Program-made: the position numbers and the translations under genes | In this document: positions 58,502 to 64,000 of the stretch, piece by piece | Numbering within the stretch: the stretch's first letter is position 1 | How the letters are laid out: every line of letters begins with the position of its first letter | The notes under the pieces: generated by a model | Databases searched by the model: none | What the model was told of the DNA's origin: nothing | What the model saw: the letters and a program-made list of their open reading frames with translations, nothing else | Assembly: GCF_028369105.1 (NCBI RefSeq) | Contig: NZ_JAQNDO010000001.1 | Coordinates: 8,960,501-9,024,500 of the forward strand | Direction: 5' to 3' | Source: Polyangium mundeleinium | GTDB lineage: Bacteria; Myxococcota_A; Polyangia; Polyangiales; Polyangiaceae | DNA length: 64,000 nt

Positions 58502-59878
58502 ATGCCCCCCTCACCCTCCTCCCACCCAGCGGTCGCGAAGTACGCGGAGCACATCAATCCCGCCTTCGTAAAACTCCTCGGCGCCTTCGGCTACGGCCGC
58601 GTGTTCGTCCGCGCGCGTGGGGCGACCTTGTGGGATCACGAGGGGCGCGAATATCTCGATTTCCTCGCGGGCTTCGGCGCGCACAACCTCGGACACAACC
58701 ACCCGAAGCTCCGGGCGCACATGGCCGCGTTCCTCGCGGACGACGTGCCGAACCTGGTGCACGTCGGACCGCCCGTCCACGCGGCCGAGCTCGCGGCCGA
58801 GCTCGCGCGCCGCGCCGGCCCGCTCACGATGTGCCTCTTCTCGTGCACCGGCGCCGAGGCCGTGGAGGCCGCGCTCAAGCTCGCGCGCGCCGCGACCGGG
58901 AAAAAGACGCTCGTGTATTGCAAGAACGGCTATCACGGGCTGAACCTCGGCACGCTGTCGACGTCCGGCATCCCGCGCATGCGTGAGCTCTTCGAGCCGC
59001 TCTTGCCTGCCTGCCAGGAAGTGCCGTTCGGGGATCTCGACGCGCTCGACGAGGCGCTTGGCAAGACCCGCGCCGCCGCATTCCTCGTCGAGCCGATCCA
59101 GGCCGAGGGCGGCATGATCGTGCCTCCGAAGGGGTACCTGCGCGCCGCGCAGGAGCTTTGCCGAAAGCGCGGCGCGCTGCTCATCCTGGACGAGGTGCAG
59201 ACTGGCCTCGGCCGCACCGGCTCGCTCTTCGCTTGCGAGGCCGAAGGGTTTTTCCCGGACGTCCTCGTGCTCGGCAAGGCCCTCGGCGGTGGAATGGTGC
59301 CGATCTCCGCGACGCTCACCACGAAGGACCTGTGCCAGCGCGCGTTTGGCACCGCGGAGCGCTTCGATCTGCACGGCTCGACGTACGCGGGCAATGCCTT
59401 CGCTTGCCGCACGGCCGGGGCGATCCTCGCGATCCTCGACGAGGAGGGGCTCGTCCGCGCGAGCCGGGAGAAAGGCGAGCGGATGCTCCATGCCTTGCGG
59501 GATCGCATTGGCAAGCACCCGCTCGTGCGCGAGGTGCGGGGCCGCGGGCTCTTCGTGGGGATCGAGCTCGGGCCGACCGAAAAAGGCGGGCTCTTGCATC
59601 GGGCCTTGCCGGGCCTCGTGGAAGCGGTCTCGCGCCGCATCTTCGGGCAATGGCTGAGCGTGCGGCTGCTCGAACACGGCATCGTGGCGCAACCCGCGAG
59701 CCAGCAATGGAACGTGCTCAAGCTCGAACCGCCGCTCACGGTGACGGACGCCGAGATCGACCGTGTCGTGGATCGGATCGGCGCGCTCCTCGACGAATAC
59801 CGCGAGGTGGCTCCGATCGTGCGCGACGCGACGGAGCGGCTCGGCAAGCAGTTCGCCGGTGGATGGAGGTTCGGATGA
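58502..59878 (+). CDS. Class III (PLP-dependent) aminotransferase
   Basis: This cytosolic enzyme transfers an amino group to or from a terminal or ketone substrate. The 458-residue product shows FSCTGAEAVEAALKLARAAT (PLP phosphate binding) near residue 117, ILDEVQTGLGRTGSLFACEA near 230, and the Lys in VLGKALGGGMVP near 258 that forms the aldimine. The family includes ornithine, acetylornithine and HpnO-type enzymes; the substrate is not determined here. The stop overlaps the next ATG (ATGA at 59875), so it is translationally coupled to the radical SAM gene. Confidence 0.93.
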   Translation: MPPSPSSHPAVAKYAEHINPAFVKLLGAFGYGRVFVRARGATLWDHEGREYLDFLAGFGAHNLGHNHPKLRAHMAAFLADDVPNLVHVGPPVHAAELAAELARRAGPLTMCLFSCTGAEAVEAALKLARAATGKKTLVYCKNGYHGLNLGTLSTSGIPRMRELFEPLLPACQEVPFGDLDALDEALGKTRAAAFLVEPIQAEGGMIVPPKGYLRAAQELCRKRGALLILDEVQTGLGRTGSLFACEAEGFFPDVLVLGKALGGGMVPISATLTTKDLCQRAFGTAERFDLHGSTYAGNAFACRTAGAILAILDEEGLVRASREKGERMLHALRDRIGKHPLVREVRGRGLFVGIELGPTEKGGLLHRALPGLVEAVSRRIFGQWLSVRLLEHGIVAQPASQQWNVLKLEPPLTVTDAEIDRVVDRIGALLDEYREVAPIVRDATERLGKQFAGGWRFG

Positions 59879-60894
59879 GCTTCGCCACGTGGAAAAAAGA
59901 GGCAGCGTTCACCACGACGCTCCTCCGCAGGCGACCTTTTTCGTGCCTGATCCAGGTCACGAACCGCTGCAACATGGAATGCAGCTTCTGCGATTTCTGG
60001 CCGAACCCCGCGCCGCCCAAGCAAGAACTCTCGCTCGCCGACTACCGCCGCGTCGCGGACGAGCTCGCGGCGCTCGGTACGTTCGTGATTTCAGTCGAGG
60101 GCGGCGAGCCGCTCGCGCGGCCGGACATCGTGGAGATCGTGCGGATCCTGTCGGAGAAACACATCACCGCGCTGTTCACGAACGGCTGGTTCGTGACGGA
60201 GGACAAGGCGAAGGCGCTCTGGGACGCGGGGCTCGTGCACGGCAACGTGTCCATCGATTACCCCGAGGCGAGCCGGCACGACGGGAAACGCAGGCTCGCG
60301 GGGACCACGGATCGCGCCTGGAAGGCGGTCGACATCCTGCGCGACACGGCGCCGCGCGGGGGCAAACAGGTGCACGTGATGACGGTGCTGATGGAGGACA
60401 ACTGGCGCGACCTGGAAGGCTTGCTCCGGCAAAGCGACGCACGCGGGGTCGGCCATCAGCTCACGCTCCTCAGCATTGCGGGTTATCGCCGCGGCAAGGA
60501 GGGCCCCGACAAGATGCCGCCCGTGGGCGTATCCGAGCACGTGCTCGCGTTATGGGAGCGGTATCCGCACCTCCGGTACTTCCGCGATTATTTCGCGCGT
60601 ATCGACGCCTTCCTCGCGCAGGGTGAGATGCCCACGTGCAGCGCGGGCAAGACGGGGTTCAACATCGATCACGTGGGCAACGTCTCGCCCTGCATCGAGC
60701 GGATCCACGAGAGCGTGGGCAACGTGCGCGACGCGAACCTCGGCGAGCTTTATCGGCGTCTGCAAGAGAAGCAGGCCGAGATCGCGCGATGCCAGCAATG
60801 CTGGACCGCGTGCCGGGGCATCAACCAGGCGCTCGGCCATGGCGGATCGGCGCGAAGCCTCTTCGATCTCGGCACTAGGATGCGGACGAGCTGA
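59875..60894 (+). CDS. Radical SAM protein with SPASM-like C-terminus
   Basis: The enzyme uses a 4Fe-4S cluster and SAM to make a radical. The 339-residue product has the cluster motif in TNRCNMECSFCDFW near residue 32 (CxxxCxxC), the glycine-rich VEGGEPL near 76 and the C-terminal Cys set (CSAGKTGFNIDHVGNVSPC near 258; CQQCWTAC near 309) that looks like a short SPASM-type auxiliary cluster. It is coupled to the aminotransferase gene. Such pairs can modify lipids, peptides or sugars. A link to lipid chemistry is suggested only by the hydroxylase next door. The gene ends within the 3' end of the desaturase-like gene on the other strand (20-base overlap). Confidence 0.9.
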   Translation: MSFATWKKEAAFTTTLLRRRPFSCLIQVTNRCNMECSFCDFWPNPAPPKQELSLADYRRVADELAALGTFVISVEGGEPLARPDIVEIVRILSEKHITALFTNGWFVTEDKAKALWDAGLVHGNVSIDYPEASRHDGKRRLAGTTDRAWKAVDILRDTAPRGGKQVHVMTVLMEDNWRDLEGLLRQSDARGVGHQLTLLSIAGYRRGKEGPDKMPPVGVSEHVLALWERYPHLRYFRDYFARIDAFLAQGEMPTCSAGKTGFNIDHVGNVSPCIERIHESVGNVRDANLGELYRRLQEKQAEIARCQQCWTACRGINQALGHGGSARSLFDLGTRMRTS

Positions 60895-62005
60895 ACGCGA
60901 TGGCGAGGCCGAGCGCGGCCGTCGCGGCGACACGCACACCCTCCCGCTTGGCTGCGCCGTCGCGCCCGTCGAGCAGCCCTCCAATCGTGGACAACCCCCA
61001 CAGGACGACGAGCGCCCCGGCCGCGAGCTGCCAGAAAGGATGCCGCTCGCGCAGCCAGAGCAGGTGCAGCGCGAACGCGAGCGTCGCGGCGAACGCGAGC
61101 GCGGCATAGACCTTCGTGCGCGTGGGAATGTCCGCGTCGGGCCGCGCGGGCGCGTGGCGCGGGAACCCGATCCCCGCGGGGGTCCAGCCGGGGTGGCGGA
61201 CGAAGGTCCGGACCTTGTCGCCGAACGTCCTCGCCTGCCGGGCGACGGCGACGAGATCGCGAAAAAACACCCATTGCGCCCGCGCGCCGTCGTGCGTCTG
61301 GTAGCCGAACGGCGTTCCGAGGACCGGCGGATCGGCCGGATCGACCTCCACGTGCGTACCGAACATCCGGTCCCACACCGTGAACATCGCGCCGAAGTTC
61401 TTGTTCAGATACCGCCGGTTTTTCGAATGATGCACGATGTGCGTCGCCGGCGTGACCAAAAACCAGAGGCCCGGCCGGTGGAAGACGCGGGAATGGACGG
61501 TGAGCGCGTAAAACGAGATGATCGAGATCGCCACGAAGAAATGCAGCGGCGGGACGCCGAGCATGGGGATCGGCGCGTAGAAAAGGAACGCGTAGGTGTC
61601 GGAGAACCAGGGGTGACGCGTGGCGACCGAGACGTTGAAATGCTCGGACTGGTGGTGGACGCCGTGAATGGCCCAGAACGCGGCCACGGAATGGCCGGCG
61701 CGGTGGTACCAGTAATACCCGAGGTCGCCGAGCGCGAACGCGAGGATCCAGGGGACGATCGAGCCCTCGGGCCAGCGCACGAGGGCGAGCTTGTCGTGAG
61801 CAAAATCGTAGAGGCCGAGCAGCAGGGGGCCGAGGAAGAGGCCGAGGACGATCTCGCCGAGCCCCGCCGAGAAGCTCCCGAGCGTGTCGGCGAACCCGTA
61901 GACGTGTTTTCCCTTCCGCCGCGAAAGCGCGATCTCCAGGGCGACGATGGCGAGGTAGAAGGGGACCCCGAGCGCGTAGTACCCATTCGTCTCGAGGCGG
62001 CCCAT
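60875..62005 (-). CDS. Fatty acid hydroxylase / sterol desaturase superfamily membrane enzyme
   Basis: This di-iron membrane oxygenase has 376 residues and several transmembrane helices. The His boxes are present: WYHRAGH near residue 97, HGVHHQSEHFN near 113 and HIVHHSKN near 188. The order resembles alkylglycerol monooxygenase/TMEM195-type proteins, with extra C-terminal hydrophobic segments. It probably hydroxylates a lipid. The ATG at 62005 is divergent from the P450 gene. Confidence 0.9.
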   Translation of the reverse strand: MGRLETNGYYALGVPFYLAIVALEIALSRRKGKHVYGFADTLGSFSAGLGEIVLGLFLGPLLLGLYDFAHDKLALVRWPEGSIVPWILAFALGDLGYYWYHRAGHSVAAFWAIHGVHHQSEHFNVSVATRHPWFSDTYAFLFYAPIPMLGVPPLHFFVAISIISFYALTVHSRVFHRPGLWFLVTPATHIVHHSKNRRYLNKNFGAMFTVWDRMFGTHVEVDPADPPVLGTPFGYQTHDGARAQWVFFRDLVAVARQARTFGDKVRTFVRHPGWTPAGIGFPRHAPARPDADIPTRTKVYAALAFAATLAFALHLLWLRERHPFWQLAAGALVVLWGLSTIGGLLDGRDGAAKREGVRVAATAALGLAIAFSSSAS

Positions 62006-62203
62006 GCGCCGAGACTACGAAAACGAGGCAGGGGCGTAAAGGGCAGGCGCGGCATGTACCATGGGAGCACCTTTTTCGAGCCGCCAGCCATGAGCGAGGT
62101 CGCTCGGGCAGCGAAGCGTACCAAACGTCACACGTTGGGCAGCTCGCGCGCAGAACGTGCTCCCTTGCCTGCCCCTTTCACGCCCCCCTACCATGCTTCG
62201 TCG

Positions 62204-63409
62204 ATGCACCCCTTGTTCACCCTGGAGGGCCGCAAGGACCCTCACCCCATCTACAAGCGCCTCCGGGCCGAAGAGCCCGCCGTGCAGATCCTCGAGCCTT
62301 ATCGCAAGACGCCGTTCTGGCTGCTCACGCGGTACGCCGATTGCTCCGACATGCTGCGGGATCCGCGCTTCGGCAAGGATTTCACGAAATGGTCCGCCGA
62401 AGAGCGGGCGCGCATGCACGTGTCGAGCGAATTCGATGCCCTCGGCAAGCACATGCTGGGCGCAGATCCGCCGGACCATACACGGCTGCGATCCATCGTG
62501 GCCAAGGCCTTCACGCCGCAGATCGTCGAGGGCCTCCGGAGCCGCATCTCCGCGATCGCGGAGAACCTCGTCTCGGCCGCGGTCGCGCGGGATTCGAGCG
62601 GGATGGACCTCGTCTCCCAGTTCTCGTATCCCCTGCCCGTCACGGTCATCGCCGAGCTGCTCGGCGTGCCGGCCTCGGATCAGGACGATTTTCGGCGCTG
62701 GACGACGACGCTCTTCACGCCCGCGGACACCGACGAGCAGCTCGCGCACCTGCGCGCCACCGGCTTCGAATTCTTCCAGTACTTCATGGCGCTCATCGAG
62801 CGCCGGCGGGCCGAGCCGAGGGACGATCTCGTGAGCGGGCTGGTGGCGGCCGAGGAAGGCGGCGATCGGCTGAGCACGCAGGAGCTCGTGGGCATGCTCT
62901 TCCTCCTGCTCGTCGCAGGCCACGAGACCACGGTCAATCTCATCACGAACGGCATGCTCGCGCTGATGGATCACCCCGAGGAGCGCGAGCGCCTCGTCGC
63001 CGATCCCTCGCTCCTCGAATCGGCCGTGGAGGAGATGCTGCGGTATTGCGGGCCGGTGGAGACGACGACGTACCGCTTCGCGCTGGAGGACGTGGAGATC
63101 GGCGGGGTGACGATCCGGAAAAACGAGCTCGTCCTGGCATCGCTGCTCTCGGCCGATCACGACGAATCACGATTCCCGGACGCGGACCGCTTCGACGTGG
63201 GGCGAAAGCCGAACAAGCACATCGCCTTCGGCTACGGGATCCATTTCTGCCTGGGTGCGCCGCTCGCGCGCCTGGAGGCGGTGATCGCCGTGGAGACGCT
63301 GCTCCGGCGCCTGCCGCGGATGAAATTGGCCGTGCCGCGCGAGGACCTCGAGCCGAGCTCGATGCTGCTCCTCCTGCACGCGAAGAAGCGATTGCCCATC
63401 CAGTTTTAG
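62204..63409 (+). CDS. Cytochrome P450
   Basis: This haem monooxygenase is about 401 residues if started at the ATG at 62204, which matches the usual family length and begins MHPLFTLEGRKDPHPIYKRL. In-frame ATGs at 62090 and 62054 would add 38 or 50 residues without family resemblance, and no start has a clear ribosome binding site. Signatures: I-helix LLLVAGHETT, the E-x-x-R of VEEMLRY, and the haem Cys in FGYGIHFCLGAPLARLE. Bacterial P450s of this type use ferredoxin partners, and none is adjacent. The substrate is unknown. It lies next to the hydroxylase gene, so both may act on lipid or a natural product. Confidence 0.95.
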   Translation: MHPLFTLEGRKDPHPIYKRLRAEEPAVQILEPYRKTPFWLLTRYADCSDMLRDPRFGKDFTKWSAEERARMHVSSEFDALGKHMLGADPPDHTRLRSIVAKAFTPQIVEGLRSRISAIAENLVSAAVARDSSGMDLVSQFSYPLPVTVIAELLGVPASDQDDFRRWTTTLFTPADTDEQLAHLRATGFEFFQYFMALIERRRAEPRDDLVSGLVAAEEGGDRLSTQELVGMLFLLLVAGHETTVNLITNGMLALMDHPEERERLVADPSLLESAVEEMLRYCGPVETTTYRFALEDVEIGGVTIRKNELVLASLLSADHDESRFPDADRFDVGRKPNKHIAFGYGIHFCLGAPLARLEAVIAVETLLRRLPRMKLAVPREDLEPSSMLLLLHAKKRLPIQF

Positions 63410-63440
63410 CCCTTCGATCGCCGCCCGACCGCTCGACGCG

Positions 63441-64000
63441 TCATGCCTGCTCGGTCCCCGGTGGCAGCGGTAGCTGCACGCGGAAGGCCGCGCCTTGGCC
63501 CTTCTCGCTGGAGACGGAGATCGTGCCCTTGTGCGCTTCGACGATCGCGCGGCAAACGAAGAGCCCCGCGCCGAGCCCGGCGTGCGCGTCCTGCCTCCGC
63601 TGAAACGGCTCGAACATCCTCTCCTGGTCCTCCTTCGTGATGCCGACGCCGCGATCCCGCACCGTGACGACCGCGAAGCCCGACTCCCTGCCGATCGATA
63701 TCGTGATCGGCTGCCTGCTGCCGAATCGCGCCGCATTCGACAGCAGGTTCACGAAGACCTGCTCGAGGTGCGCCCGATCCCAGTGGCCAACCACGAGGCC
63801 ATCGCCCTGGATCTCCACGGTGCACCCTTCCGCCGCGACCTCCGCCTGCATCTTCCGAACGACGTTCCGCACGAGCTCCTCGAGATCCACGCGCTCGAGG
63901 TTCAGCACCGCGCTGCCCGCGGCGACACTCGACAGGACGAACATGTTGTTGATGACCTGCGTCATCCGGTAAAGCTCGCGCGTCGAGACCTTCAAGAATC
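63441..64000 (-). CDS. Histidine kinase, C-terminal part (continues beyond the window)
   Basis: The frame remains open to the right edge, so the N-terminal sensory part lies outside. The visible roughly 186 residues include the end of a dimerisation helix (STRELYRMTQVINNMFVLSS) and a complete ATPase domain: N-box HLEQVFVNLLSNAARFGSRQ, G1 VRDRGVGITKEDQERMFEPF, G2 AHAGLGAGLFVCRAIVEAHK. It phosphorylates a response regulator not seen here. It is convergent with the P450 gene, with 31 bases between. Confidence 0.92.
   Translation of the reverse strand, partial: FLKVSTRELYRMTQVINNMFVLSSVAAGSAVLNLERVDLEELVRNVVRKMQAEVAAEGCTVEIQGDGLVVGHWDRAHLEQVFVNLLSNAARFGSRQPITISIGRESGFAVVTVRDRGVGITKEDQERMFEPFQRRQDAHAGLGAGLFVCRAIVEAHKGTISVSSEKGQGAAFRVQLPLPPGTEQA

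Noticed and set aside
1-64000. tRNA, rRNA, CRISPR arrays and insertion sequences with transposases
   Set aside because: I looked for tRNA-like arms near the integrase and in gaps, for spaced identical repeats with unique spacers, and for transposase-type motifs on both strands, and found none that I could support.

Overview
The window is high-GC DNA from what looks like a predatory or soil myxobacterium of the Polyangiales/Sorangium type. I infer this from four things: at least eleven likely lipoproteins, several with Gly/Met- or Ser/Gly-rich linkers after the lipobox; a myxobacterial Cys-rich repeat protein; an FHA-type sigma-54 activator and a large Ser/Thr kinase; and VgrG/PAAR/DUF2169 type VI secretion parts. 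There are no rRNA genes, CRISPR arrays or tRNA genes that I can recognise.

Layout. 0-3.6 kb: end of a probable integrated element, with six small tightly packed plus-strand genes, a ribbon-helix-helix-like protein preceded by a perfect palindrome, a tyrosine recombinase, repeats upstream of it, and a small gene overlapping the next resident gene. 3.6-12.3 kb: surface lipoproteins (FG-GAP/VCBS propeller, Gly-rich protein, M4 metalloprotease, IgGFc-binding-like protein) and a YkgJ-like Cys cluster protein. 12.8-21.3 kb: mostly housekeeping (PAS-STAS stressosome protein, HIT hydrolase, metG, acyltransferase, DUF1624 membrane protein, two small secreted proteins). 21.4-24.0 kb: a DUF2169 type VI adaptor. 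24.1-25.7 kb: a graveyard of CHAT-like and WD40 fragments around seven 43-bp tandem repeats.

25.7-37.0 kb is the most coherent accessory block. It holds an FHA sigma-54 activator and three sigma-54 promoters that share an almost identical core (GGCACGG-NN-GCTGC). Each promoter has a copy of the perfect palindrome TGACGCGTCA 40-120 bp upstream. The promoters face a lipoprotein gene followed by a caspase-fold protease with a C-terminal helix-turn-helix, a second lipoprotein gene, and an unknown gene followed by a Ser/Thr kinase-ATPase gene. A metacaspase lies in the middle. I propose that this is one locally encoded regulon.

37.0-41.0 kb holds an internally deleted duplicate of a lipoprotein gene end fused onto the kinase 3' end, inverted repeats and two more lipoproteins. 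41.1-47.5 kb is a type VI cargo module: a VgrG with a roughly 500-residue helical extension rich in 11-residue repeats (LEA/apolipoprotein-like), a DcrB/Eag-type chaperone, a PAAR-like protein with similar Lys/Ala/Asp repeats, and a membrane-anchored alpha/beta hydrolase. Four perfect or near-perfect hairpins are packed between vgrG and the chaperone gene. 47.5-64 kb: clpS, a sirtuin, a VWA/Cys-rich lipoprotein operon, a thioredoxin-like lipoprotein, an esterase, a second YkgJ protein, a bestrophin-like channel, a translationally coupled aminotransferase/radical SAM pair, a fatty acid hydroxylase/sterol desaturase-like protein, a P450 and the 3' part of a histidine kinase.

All calls come from reading the sequence. 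Family names rest on motifs I can see, not on database searches.
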